Shown: in pieces, positions 10,484 through 19,990 of the stretch
Layout of the letters: the number at the start of each line of letters is the position of its first letter
How positions within the stretch are numbered: position 1 is the stretch's first letter
DNA from: Mariprofundaceae bacterium
Lineage (GTDB): Bacteria; Pseudomonadota; Zetaproteobacteria; Mariprofundales; Mariprofundaceae
Length of the DNA: 64,000 nucleotides
NCBI GenBank assembly: GCA_021772895.1
Contig: JAJFLC010000005.1
Location: 62,001 to 126,000 of the forward strand
Direction of reading: 5' to 3'
Notes under the pieces: model-generated
Told to the model about the DNA's origin: nothing
The model's input: the letters and a program-made list of their open reading frames with translations, nothing else
The model's database searches: none
Program-made: the position numbers and the translations under genes

Positions 10484-11310
10484 ACAGGCTTCTGCTCTGC
10501 ACAGATCTGGACAGGACGCTGATTCCCAATGGCAGCCAGCCGGAATCTCCTGGAGCCAGAGATGTTTTTTCTCGCCTGATGGACAGAAAAGATGTGAAAC
10601 TGGCATATGTGTCGGGACGGCATCGCGCGCTTATCGAACAAGCCATGCAGGAATATCGTCTGCCGCTACCGGATTTCGCTATTGCTGATGTGGGCTCGAC
10701 TATTTACCGGATTATCGAAGGAGAGTGGCAGCATTGGCAGCATTGGGACGATGAGATTGCTGGAGACTGGCATGGGATGTCCACACAAGATCTGCACAAC
10801 CTGCTTGCCGACATCGCTTTGCTGCAATTGCAGGAGCAGGAGAAACAAAACAGACATAAGCTCAGTTATTACCTGCCTCTCGGATCCAAGCATCAGGCCA
10901 TCATCTCCGATATTGATGCGCGGATGAAGGCTGAAAACGTTCGAGCCAACCTGATCTGGAGTATTGATGAGGCAAAGAACGTGGGTCTTTTGGATATACT
11001 GCCAGCCAGTGCCAACAAGTTGCATGCGATTACATTTCTGATGCGGCAGTGTGGCTATGATGGCGAACAGACCATATTTGCCGGTGACAGCGGTAATGAT
11101 CTGGATGTGTTGCTCAGCCCGGTTCAGGCGGTTCTGGTTGCCAATGCAGACGATGAAGTACGCGCCGCTGTCCAGGCTGCTTCGCCAGAAAATCTTTATG
11201 TGGCAAGCGGTGGCTTTTTGAATATGAATGGCTGCTACAGCGCCGGAATTCTTGAAGGTATCGCCCACTTTCGCCCTGAATTCGCACCACTGATCGAAAG
11301 TCTACAGTGA
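10480..11310 (+). CDS. spp: Sucrose-phosphate phosphatase-like HAD hydrolase
   Basis: LLCTDLDRTLIPNG, FAGDSGNDLDVL; ATGA overlap with sps. Confidence 0.85.
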   Translation: MNRLLLCTDLDRTLIPNGSQPESPGARDVFSRLMDRKDVKLAYVSGRHRALIEQAMQEYRLPLPDFAIADVGSTIYRIIEGEWQHWQHWDDEIAGDWHGMSTQDLHNLLADIALLQLQEQEKQNRHKLSYYLPLGSKHQAIISDIDARMKAENVRANLIWSIDEAKNVGLLDILPASANKLHAITFLMRQCGYDGEQTIFAGDSGNDLDVLLSPVQAVLVANADDEVRAAVQAASPENLYVASGGFLNMNGCYSAGILEGIAHFRPEFAPLIESLQ

Positions 11311-12200
11311 TGGTGAAGGAGAAGATGCGTCCACTGATTTTCGGGGAGGTTCTGTTTGATCATTTCCCGGATGGTACGGCTGTATTGGGAGGCGCTCCCT
11401 TCAATGTTGGCTGGCATTTGCATGCATTTGGCCTGAAACCGCTGATGATTTCACGCATCGGCAATGATGATTTGGGCAGGAAGGTAGAAACTTCCATGCA
11501 GAAATGGGGCATGGATTGCTCAGGATTGCAACGTGACAACAGCCGTTCGACCGGCACAGTGCAGGTTACCTTTCATGGTGGTGAACCTGCTTATGAGATT
11601 GTTGATGGTGTGGCCTATGACTTTATTGATGCAGCGCTAATCCCGCCATTGGATGGAAAATGGCTGCTCTATCACGGCTCATTGGCGTTACGGCACGAGA
11701 GCTCTGCTGCAGCTCTCAACAAGCTTAAAAGAGATTTTGCAAGCTCACTTTTTGTGGATATCAACCTGCGCAGACCATGGTGGCAGAAGGATTCAATCAT
11801 GGATTTTATCAAGGGCGCCGATTGGATGAAGCTCAATAAAGGTGAATTGACCGAAATTTATCCTGAAGCCGACAGCAATGAAGAGAGAATCCGGATGCTT
11901 TCACATCTGGTATCCGAACAGATTGTGCTAACGGGTGGTGAGCAAGGAGCAACTGCCATTGCGACCAAACATGCCAGTCGCATTTCGGTTAAACCCGAGT
12001 CAGCAACATCCATCACTGACACCGTGGGTGCAGGCGATGCATTTTGCAGTGTACTGATGGCAGGTAATTTGTTGCAATGGCCATTGGATATTTCCATGCA
12101 GAGGGCGCAGCAGTTTGCCAGTGCTGTTGTCGGCATCAGAGGAGCGACATCTCAGGACAGAGATTTTTACCGGCATTTTACCGATATCTGGGCTATATAG
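11307..12200 (+). CDS. fruK: PfkB-family carbohydrate kinase (fructokinase)
   Basis: IFGEVLFDHFPDGTAVLGGAPFNVGWHL; DTVGAGDAFCSVLMAG; overlaps spp stop. Confidence 0.87.
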   Translation: MMVKEKMRPLIFGEVLFDHFPDGTAVLGGAPFNVGWHLHAFGLKPLMISRIGNDDLGRKVETSMQKWGMDCSGLQRDNSRSTGTVQVTFHGGEPAYEIVDGVAYDFIDAALIPPLDGKWLLYHGSLALRHESSAAALNKLKRDFASSLFVDINLRRPWWQKDSIMDFIKGADWMKLNKGELTEIYPEADSNEERIRMLSHLVSEQIVLTGGEQGATAIATKHASRISVKPESATSITDTVGAGDAFCSVLMAGNLLQWPLDISMQRAQQFASAVVGIRGATSQDRDFYRHFTDIWAI

Positions 12201-12213
12201 GGAGTAAACGGAT

Positions 12214-14178
12214 ATGTATGAACAAGTCTCACACTCTCTGTTGAATGAAATTCTGCTTAAACTGAATCCGGAGATACTGCGTCAGGATAAGATGAGGTAT
12301 TTTTACACTCGATTGGGTGCGAATTTCTACGCTATCCACTCCCTGTTTCAACGGCTCTATGGAAATCGTGATGATTTTAAACAGCAGATGAAGAATTTAG
12401 TAGAAACCATGGCCATGCAATACATAGCCAGGCCAGAGCACCTGAGAAAACTGGATCTGGATAGAGAGGATGACCATAACTGGTTCCTGAGCCAGCAATG
12501 GGTAGGCATGGCGCTTTATAGCGATGGGTTTGCAGAAAATCTGCAGGGTCTTCAATCCAAACTGCCTTATCTGCAGGAGTTGGGCATTAATATGCTACAT
12601 GTGATGCCTGTGCTTGATTGCCCTCCAGGCAAGAGCGATGGTGGCTATGCCGTTCGCGATTTTCGCCGTGTTGATGAGCGAATCGGTTCCCTGAAGGATA
12701 TTGATACGCTGTCAGCGGCTATGCGAAAGCGCGATATGCTGCTGACGCTTGATGTAGTTCTTAACCACACCTCCAATGAACACAAATGGGCGCAGCGGGC
12801 TCGTAACGGCGAGAAAACCTATCAGGATTATTACTATGTCTTTGACGATAGAGAAATGCCGGACATGTTTGAAGAGACGATGGTTGAGATTTTCCCGGAA
12901 ACTTCACCCGGAAATTTCACCTGGGATGAGGAGATGGGCAAGTGGGTGATGACATCGTTCAACAGTTTCCAATGGGATTTAAACTACAGTAACCCCGCAG
13001 TGTTTATCGAAATGCTCGAGATTATTTTCCACTGGGCCAATCATGGCGCCGATATTGTCCGGCTTGATGCCGTTGCCTTTTTATGGAAAAAAATTGGCAG
13101 CAACTGTCAGAACGAACGGGAAGCTCACCTGATTTTGCAGCTTTTCAAAGACTGTTGTCAGATTACTGCTCCGGGGGTGCTGTTTATTGCCGAAGCCATT
13201 GTGGCACCGATAGAGGTGACAAAATATTTTGGTGAAGATGCGATCAATGCCAAGGAGTGTGAAATTGCATACAATGCCACCTTCATGGCGCTGCTGTGGG
13301 ATGCCGTTGCCACGAAAAAAACCGATCTGCTGAACAGAGGTATCAAGAGCCTGCCGGATAAGCTCGAGCGCGCAACCTGGCTGAATTATATCCGCTGCCA
13401 TGATGATATTGGCCTGGGCTTTGATGACACGGATATCCGTTTGTGTGGATATGACCCTGCTGCGCACCGCCGTTTTCTGGTCAACTACTTTACCGGCAAT
13501 TTCGACGATTCACCGGCCAGAGGCCGTCCTTTTGCTCAAAATGAAAAAACCGGGGATGCACGAATCTCAGGTTCGCTCGCGTCACTGGTCGGGCTGGAGA
13601 GCGCGCTTGAATCCGGTGATGAGGCGGCGATCGATACCGCCATCCATATTATCCTGTTGCTGCATAATATGATTCTCTCATTTGGAGGCATACCACTACT
13701 CTACTATGGGGATGAGATTGGATCGCTCAATGACTACTCTTACCAAGAGGATGAACATAAAAGTCATGACAGTCGCTGGATTCATCGGCCAACCGTTGAT
13801 TGGGATAAGGCCGAATTAAGAAACCAGCCGGGAAGTGTTGAGTATCGGATATTTACAGCCCTGAAAAAGATGATCGCTGTGCGCAAGGAAATTCCTGCTT
13901 TCGCTGATTTTAACAGTCGTGAGTTGCTGGACGTTGGTAATCCACATCTGCTGGCTTTTTCCCATTTTGATCATCAGCGCGCATCCTCAAAGATTCTTGT
14001 TCTTGGTAATTTTGATGGGACCCCCCAACATCTGGATTTAAACATGTTGCGCCAGATGGGTTTCTTTAAACTTGATGGCGTCAGGGATCTCTGCTCAGGA
14101 GAAAATCCGCCGATATTCAATGATCAGTTGGCCATTCCTGCATACGGGTTTTACTGGTTGGCTGACACACATACATAG
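12214..14178 (+). CDS. ams: Amylosucrase (GH13)
   Basis: GH13 motifs DVVLNHTSNEH, GADIVRLDAVAFLWK, FIAEAIV, NYIRCHDDIGL; position after sps-spp-fruK. Confidence 0.88.
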   Translation: MYEQVSHSLLNEILLKLNPEILRQDKMRYFYTRLGANFYAIHSLFQRLYGNRDDFKQQMKNLVETMAMQYIARPEHLRKLDLDREDDHNWFLSQQWVGMALYSDGFAENLQGLQSKLPYLQELGINMLHVMPVLDCPPGKSDGGYAVRDFRRVDERIGSLKDIDTLSAAMRKRDMLLTLDVVLNHTSNEHKWAQRARNGEKTYQDYYYVFDDREMPDMFEETMVEIFPETSPGNFTWDEEMGKWVMTSFNSFQWDLNYSNPAVFIEMLEIIFHWANHGADIVRLDAVAFLWKKIGSNCQNEREAHLILQLFKDCCQITAPGVLFIAEAIVAPIEVTKYFGEDAINAKECEIAYNATFMALLWDAVATKKTDLLNRGIKSLPDKLERATWLNYIRCHDDIGLGFDDTDIRLCGYDPAAHRRFLVNYFTGNFDDSPARGRPFAQNEKTGDARISGSLASLVGLESALESGDEAAIDTAIHIILLLHNMILSFGGIPLLYYGDEIGSLNDYSYQEDEHKSHDSRWIHRPTVDWDKAELRNQPGSVEYRIFTALKKMIAVRKEIPAFADFNSRELLDVGNPHLLAFSHFDHQRASSKILVLGNFDGTPQHLDLNMLRQMGFFKLDGVRDLCSGENPPIFNDQLAIPAYGFYWLADTHT

Positions 14179-14464
14179 CCATGTCCCTATGGTAATGATG
14201 ACAATGTCTGAATGTCCGCCCCTTTAATCGGACTCATCAGTCAAGCACCCTGTGGTGACCGGCAAGATGCGGCCAAAAATGGACGTTCGCATTGTATAAA
14301 AAACCAGCAATGTCTCATCAATATCAAATTATGAAAGCCTGACACCTTCTTAAGATTACCGCACTTTCAAGAGTATAAATTTTGCAAACTGGCATTCCAA
14401 TCATTACTTACGTGATTTGTGCAATATTATTTTTCCATCTATGATCCTAATTGGGAGTTATAGA

Positions 14465-15910
14465 ATGGAAGCACCGGATGTTAGGGAACCGAAAAGAAGG
14501 GGAATCCATAAGAGAACTGCACGCTACCTAGAAGATTTTAGCGTACGTATTTTTGGACGAAATCGGATTCGGGTAGCTACATTCTTCTTTATAATAATAT
14601 CTGCCATTTCTATTACTTACGGCCTGGCTGAAATCTATATTATAGGCGGCCTAAAAAATGAAGTGGCTGATGCCCATAACGAAATATCTGAGTTGAAAAC
14701 AGAGCGAGATAAGCTGAACCGAGTAAATAGCAAACTTGTTGATGGGTTAAAAAGTGTTAGGCACTCTGTAAAATCACCGATATTGACACGTCCAGTCGAT
14801 GGACGTTATGTAATTGGTCGTCATGTAACCTTTCGATGGAAGTATGATTCAAAGACCGAGTTTCCCAATCTTATATTGGAACTAATTCGTGTTTCAAAAA
14901 ATGGCTTGGAGATAAATCGATATCAAGTTCCTGAGTCAGGCAGAGAAGAGATGTATTTTGAGTTTCCAGGAAAAATGAAAGGAAACTTTTTCTGGCGAAT
15001 TGGTCCTGGTGAATTAATCAATAATATTTATGAAGATGAGCTATGGAGCAGGTACGGTCGTTTTTCTTTATTTCCAACTGTCAAAGAAAAAATTATTGAA
15101 ACTAAAGAATTAGATGTTGGCGTGACGGCTACATTTTTGTCATATGACCACTCTATTGACTGTGATGGAACTCCAAACACATTTGACATGGCGTTGATCA
15201 GTTGGATTGCTACGCAGCTTGCTTTGGACTTGAAAATTGGAACTGACATCAAAGTTAAAAGAAGAGAAATTGTCTGGAGAGACCTTCTCCGAAGTGTCGA
15301 ACAGGGTAACGTCGACCTGGCAATTGCGAGCATCACAAAAAGCAAAAAACGGGAAAGTGAACATCAGGGTTTAAAATTTACAGATGGGTATCGAACCAAC
15401 AACCAGGCAATCATCTATAAAGCTTCTCTTGATTCTGATTCATACAAGTCGGGTGTATCGCTTTCCAAAAAACAATTAATGAAAATACTAAAAGGAAAAA
15501 CTGTCGGCGCTCAGGAAAAGAGCGTAAATTTACAAGCGGCTCAGTATTTAAGTCGGAGTTTTAATTATAAGGTGCGCTCGGATTTCACGTCATATGTGGA
15601 TGTACTTGATAAGGTTAGAACAGGAGAAATTGACTTTGGTTTCATAGATGACGTTAGGCTTAAAGCAGTATCATATCCCGAATTAAACCATCTCAATGTA
15701 AACTTAAATCCATTACTTTCAGGCCTGTATAAAGAAATTCTTAATGACTCAGAAAGTGAGGAGTATGCCATCGCTGCAAAGGATCCCGAATTCGTAGGAA
15801 TTCTAAATACCCTCATCAAAAAAGCTAAAAAGAAGATGAAATTAGACGAGCTCGAAGAAAAGCATCACTACAAAAAAAGAAAAACAGTAGCGAAAAGAGC
15901 ATGTAATTAA
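14465..15910 (+). CDS. Membrane-anchored protein with coiled coil, Ig/FnIII-like region and C-terminal SBP_bac_3-like domain
   Basis: TM segment RVATFFFIIISAISITYGLAEIYII; heptad-rich NEISELKTERDKLNRVNSKL; C-terminus LDVGVTATFLSYDHSIDCDG...VWRDLLRSVEQGNVDLAIASITKSKKRES...LKFTDGY...GKTVGAQEKSVN...GEIDFGFIDD. ATG 14465 preceded by GGGAGTTATAGA. Confidence 0.72.
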   Translation: MEAPDVREPKRRGIHKRTARYLEDFSVRIFGRNRIRVATFFFIIISAISITYGLAEIYIIGGLKNEVADAHNEISELKTERDKLNRVNSKLVDGLKSVRHSVKSPILTRPVDGRYVIGRHVTFRWKYDSKTEFPNLILELIRVSKNGLEINRYQVPESGREEMYFEFPGKMKGNFFWRIGPGELINNIYEDELWSRYGRFSLFPTVKEKIIETKELDVGVTATFLSYDHSIDCDGTPNTFDMALISWIATQLALDLKIGTDIKVKRREIVWRDLLRSVEQGNVDLAIASITKSKKRESEHQGLKFTDGYRTNNQAIIYKASLDSDSYKSGVSLSKKQLMKILKGKTVGAQEKSVNLQAAQYLSRSFNYKVRSDFTSYVDVLDKVRTGEIDFGFIDDVRLKAVSYPELNHLNVNLNPLLSGLYKEILNDSESEEYAIAAKDPEFVGILNTLIKKAKKKMKLDELEEKHHYKKRKTVAKRACN

Positions 15911-16142
15911 ACATTACTGAATTCATAGTTTAGAATTTGATAATTGCCTTATGCCCATTGCCCAATTTACCAGAGCACAATACTAAGTAGTTTATGGAAT
16001 ACTGAATGATCACTTTTACCGTTAGCAGCTACTCGAGTTTCATATCTTGAGTAAATTCTATTCCCCCTTTATCATTCATAAATCCTGAAAGACGGTACCA
16101 CAATCTGTTAACAAGCAGACGGACTGAAGCGGAAAGGAAGAT

Positions 16143-16928
16143 ATGAACAAAAGAATCACTGCGGCCACGCTTGCAAAAGCCAAGGCTGCCAATGAAAAAA
16201 CCGTCTGGCTGACAGCCTACGACACCTCTTCGGCACAACTGGCCGAAGCTGCGGATGTGGATGTACTTCTTGTTGGCGACTCGCTCGGCATGGTGTCGCT
16301 GGGTTTTGATTCCACCATCCCTGTTACCCTTGATCACATGATTCATCATACTGCTGCGGTCGTTCGCGGTAGACAGACTGCATGGGTGGTCTGCGATCTC
16401 CCTTTTGGCAGTTACCAGCAATCTCCCGAACAGGCATTTGAAACATCGGTGCGTGTATTGCAGGAGACGGGTTGTGATGCTGTGAAACTCGAAGGTGGCG
16501 TGCCAATGGCGGAAACGATTCGTTTCCTCTCTGACCGTGGTATTGCCATCGTGGCACATATTGGCCTTACCCCGCAATCGGTAAAGAAGTTTGGCAGCTA
16601 CAAAACCCGTGGCACTAATCCTGATGAATATCAAGCCATTCTGAATGATGCCAAAGCCATCACCGAGGCAGGCGCAGTTGCCGTGGTACTTGAATGCATC
16701 CCTGAAAAACTGGCTGAGGCCATCACCGCAACCATAGCCATTCCAACGGTGGGCATTGGTGCAGGCGCTGCTTGTGATAGTCAGGTGCTGGTCTGGCATG
16801 ACCTGCTTGGACTCTCAGAGAAAAACCCCTCCTTTGCACCAGCTTACATCCATTTGCGTGAGCAGATCATCACGGCGATCAGTCGCTGGCGTGATGATGT
16901 ACGTTTGGGAAAGTTCCCAAAAACATGA
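16143..16928 (+). CDS. panB: 3-methyl-2-oxobutanoate hydroxymethyltransferase
   Basis: WLTAYDTSSAQLAEAADVDVLLVGDSLGMV, AVKLEGG, VAHIGLTPQSV, GIGAG. Confidence 0.97.
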   Translation: MNKRITAATLAKAKAANEKTVWLTAYDTSSAQLAEAADVDVLLVGDSLGMVSLGFDSTIPVTLDHMIHHTAAVVRGRQTAWVVCDLPFGSYQQSPEQAFETSVRVLQETGCDAVKLEGGVPMAETIRFLSDRGIAIVAHIGLTPQSVKKFGSYKTRGTNPDEYQAILNDAKAITEAGAVAVVLECIPEKLAEAITATIAIPTVGIGAGAACDSQVLVWHDLLGLSEKNPSFAPAYIHLREQIITAISRWRDDVRLGKFPKT

Positions 16929-16995
16929 ATCGAAGCAACGTCTCCCTCCTCAAAGACCTGCTCTTCGGCATAACTGCAAGCGGACAGAAAACCTC

Positions 16996-17886
16996 ATGAA
17001 TATCATCACAAACACAACCGAACTGCGACGCATACTCGCTCCTGTCCGCCAGCGCGAACGCATTGCTTTTGTACCCACGATGGGTTGTCTGCATGAAGGG
17101 CATTTAAGCCTGATCAGAAAAGCCAAAAGACTTGCTGATATCGTGGTGGTCAGTATCTATGTCAATCCGATGCAATTTGGCCCGAATGAAGATTTCGATG
17201 CCTACCCACGCACTTTTGATCAGGATCGTGAACTTTGTGAAAAGGAGGCTGTGGATATTATTTTTCATCCACAAAATCTTTACCCTGCCGATGGCATGAA
17301 AATTTCTTTGAAGGTGAATGAACTGGATAATTGCCTGTGCGGCGCAGCACGACCCGGCCATTTTGATGGGGTTGTGACCATTGTGAATATGTTATTCAAT
17401 ATTGTGCAACCTGATATCGCCATTTTTGGTGAAAAGGATTATCAGCAACTTGCCATCATCAATCGTATGGTGAATGACCTGCAAATGAACATTGAAATTG
17501 TTGCAGGTGAAACGGTTCGTGAGACCGATGGATTGGCAATGAGCAGCCGCAATCGGTATCTATCGCAACAAGATCGAAAAAATGCCGTTTTTTTACAAGA
17601 ATCTCTCAAAAAAGTGACTGAAAAGATTAAACATGGCGGAGATGACAAAACCAGTTTAAAAAACATGCTAAATGATGAAAAAGCATGGCTGGAATCAAAA
17701 AACATTAAAGTTGAATACCTTGAAATGCGTGATGCAGCATCACTCACACTGATTGATGAACTGAATCACACCCCTGCCCGGCTCTTTATCGCCGCAAAAA
17801 TTGGCAAGACTCGCCTGATCGATAATATTGCGCTTGAACATGCAACCATCGACATGTCTGACAGCGTTACGGAGACACGCGTATGA
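16996..17886 (+). CDS. panC: Pantoate-beta-alanine ligase
   Basis: [62 protein letters not shown]. Start at ATG 16996. Confidence 0.97.
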   Translation: MNIITNTTELRRILAPVRQRERIAFVPTMGCLHEGHLSLIRKAKRLADIVVVSIYVNPMQFGPNEDFDAYPRTFDQDRELCEKEAVDIIFHPQNLYPADGMKISLKVNELDNCLCGAARPGHFDGVVTIVNMLFNIVQPDIAIFGEKDYQQLAIINRMVNDLQMNIEIVAGETVRETDGLAMSSRNRYLSQQDRKNAVFLQESLKKVTEKIKHGGDDKTSLKNMLNDEKAWLESKNIKVEYLEMRDAASLTLIDELNHTPARLFIAAKIGKTRLIDNIALEHATIDMSDSVTETRV

Positions 17887-18260
17887 ACCTGACCATGCTA
17901 AAATCCAAACTGCATCGCGCCACAGTGACCCATGCCGAACTGGACTATGAAGGTTCATGCGCGATTGATCAAAACCTGCTTGAGGCAGCTAATATTCTCC
18001 CGTTTGAACAACTGCATATCTATAACGTCACCAATGGTGAACGCTTCACCACCTATGCGATTACGGCCCCCAGAGATTCGGGCACCATCGGTGTGAACGG
18101 CGCCGCCGCACACAAAGCCAATCCGGGCGATTTATTGATTATCTGCACCTATGCAGAGCTGGAAAGAAAAGAAGCCGAGCAGTTCAATCCTACACTTGTC
18201 TATCTTGATGCAGATAACCAAATCACACATACCAGCCATGGCAGACTTGCTGCAGTCTGA
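17883..18260 (+). CDS. panD: Aspartate 1-decarboxylase
   Basis: [52 protein letters not shown]. Confidence 0.97.
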   Translation: MNLTMLKSKLHRATVTHAELDYEGSCAIDQNLLEAANILPFEQLHIYNVTNGERFTTYAITAPRDSGTIGVNGAAAHKANPGDLLIICTYAELERKEAEQFNPTLVYLDADNQITHTSHGRLAAV

Positions 18261-18837
18261 CGAGACACCCGTTCACCGCTGCCCATGGAGTATAGGCAGC
18301 GCATTGTATCAGGCCTATCACGATGATGAGTGGGGCGTGCCTGTACATGACGATCACAAGCAGTTCGAGTTCCTCATTCTCGAGGGAGCACAGGCGGGCC
18401 TGAGCTGGAGCACCATCCTGAACAAACGCGAAGGTTACCGCGCCGCCTACGACAATTTCGATCCGGTCAAGGTCGCGGCCTACGATGAGGCGAAAGTGAC
18501 GGAGCTATTGAACAACGCCGGCATTGTACGCAATCGCCTGAAAATCCGGGCTTCTATCAGCAATGCCCAGCACTTCCTCGAAATACAGCAAGAGTTCGGT
18601 ACATTTGATCATTATATATGGGGATTTGTGAACCACAAAACGATCGTCAACCGCTTCCGCGAGATGTCCGAAGTGCCTGCCACCAGTGCTGAATCAGATG
18701 CACTGAGTAAAGATCTGAAACGACGGGGATTCAAGTTTGTCGGCTCGACCATCATCTATGCACATATGCAGGCTGCCGGTATGATCAACGATCATCTCAC
18801 CAGCTGTTTCTGCCACGCCAGACTGGCCGAAGTTTAA
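18238..18837 (+). CDS. tag: DNA-3-methyladenine glycosylase I
   Basis: [67 protein letters not shown] 18238 overlaps panD. Confidence 0.95.
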   Translation: MADLLQSDETPVHRCPWSIGSALYQAYHDDEWGVPVHDDHKQFEFLILEGAQAGLSWSTILNKREGYRAAYDNFDPVKVAAYDEAKVTELLNNAGIVRNRLKIRASISNAQHFLEIQQEFGTFDHYIWGFVNHKTIVNRFREMSEVPATSAESDALSKDLKRRGFKFVGSTIIYAHMQAAGMINDHLTSCFCHARLAEV

Positions 18838-18895
18838 ATCTCACCCCGATCAAAAATGCATACCCACGTGAACAAGCAGAAATCAAAAGAGACCC

Positions 18896-19420
18896 ATGGC
18901 TTTAAGTAAAAGCTTTGATCATGTGGCCGATGATCATGCCCGCATTCTGATTTTGGGCTCCATGCCTGGCATTGAATCGCTCAGACAGCGACAATATTAC
19001 GCACACCCGCGCAATCAGTTCTGGGACTTTATGCAGGCGCTTTTTGGCATTGAACGAAACCTCGCCTACCCTGAACGTTTGTTAAAACTCCAACGGCATC
19101 ACATCGCCCTATGGGATGTTGCACATCAATGTGAGCGCCCCGGAAGTCTGGATAGCAGCATTCAATCGGAATCTATTATCCCCAATGATTTTCAACGTTT
19201 TTATCAAGTCCACCCTGATATACAGGCTCTCTTTTTTAACGGTCAAAAAGCCGCACAAATGTATCAAAAGCTTGTATTGCCAAAGTTGTCTACTGCCATG
19301 CAAACCTTGCCACGTCACATCCTGCCATCCAGCAGCCCTGCACATGCGGCGATGCATTATGATGCCAAACTGAAACAATGGCTGAAAATAGCAGAAACAC
19401 TTGCTACTGTAGCTGCATGA
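18896..19420 (+). CDS. DNA-deoxyinosine (hypoxanthine-DNA) glycosylase, UDG family 6-like
   Basis: ILILGSMPGIESLRQRQYYAHPRNQFW ... HILPSSSPAHAAM. Confidence 0.85.
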   Translation: MALSKSFDHVADDHARILILGSMPGIESLRQRQYYAHPRNQFWDFMQALFGIERNLAYPERLLKLQRHHIALWDVAHQCERPGSLDSSIQSESIIPNDFQRFYQVHPDIQALFFNGQKAAQMYQKLVLPKLSTAMQTLPRHILPSSSPAHAAMHYDAKLKQWLKIAETLATVAA

Positions 19421-19923
19421 ATCGAACGATTACACTGATCCGGCATGCCAAATCTGACTGGGGTCACCCGAAACTCTCAGACTTTGACCGGCCCCTCAAT
19501 CAACGTGGTGAACATGATGCACCTTTCATGGGTGACATTTTGAAACAACAAAATATTGCCTTTGATCTGGTATTGGCAAGCCCGGCCAAACGGGCGATCA
19601 CAACGGCAAAAGAAATATGCAAAACACTTGATTACGAGCCTAATAACATCGAACAGAAAAGAGAGCTTTATCTCGCATCGGCAACCGAGATGCTTCACAT
19701 CATTCAGTCGGTTGATGATGCTGTAACTCATTTGGCCCTGGTCGGCCATAACCCCGGCATCACAACGCTGGTCAACATGCTGGGCGATATGCCCATAGGA
19801 AACATGCCAACGTGTGGTATCGCAATACTTCAAACCGGAATCGGATCATGGACAGAACTCGAATCTAACACATGCAAGAGCATCGACTTTCTGTTTCCCA
19901 AACGTTTTAGCGACCCCCCTTGA
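19417..19923 (+). CDS. sixA: SixA-family phosphohistidine phosphatase
   Basis: LIRHAKSDW, FDRPLNQRGEHDAPFMG, ASPAKRAITTA, LVGHNPGI. ATGA overlap with preceding gene. Confidence 0.9.
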   Translation: MNRTITLIRHAKSDWGHPKLSDFDRPLNQRGEHDAPFMGDILKQQNIAFDLVLASPAKRAITTAKEICKTLDYEPNNIEQKRELYLASATEMLHIIQSVDDAVTHLALVGHNPGITTLVNMLGDMPIGNMPTCGIAILQTGIGSWTELESNTCKSIDFLFPKRFSDPP

Positions 19924-19947
19924 AAACTGATAACTGAAACCCTATCT
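19919..19947 (+). promoter_or_regulatory. RpoH (sigma-32)-type promoter upstream of htpG
   Basis: CTTGAAA (19919-19925), 14-nt spacer, CCCTATCT (19940-19947), against consensus CTTGAAA-N(11-16)-CCCCATNT; 44 nt before the htpG ATG. Confidence 0.75.
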
Positions 19948-19990
19948 ACTTAATTCAACATACTGACACGCAAGCAACCGAGGAGAAAAA

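Noticed and set aside
10666-11268. 200-aa minus-strand ORF
   Set aside because: Antisense shadow of the spp gene.
14190-14260. Short inverted repeats after ams (CATAG/CTATG; GTCCG/CGGAC)
   Set aside because: Stems of only 5 bp without a U-tract; too weak to call as a terminator.
16029-16799. 256-aa minus-strand ORF
   Set aside because: Antisense shadow of panB, which has unambiguous conserved motifs.
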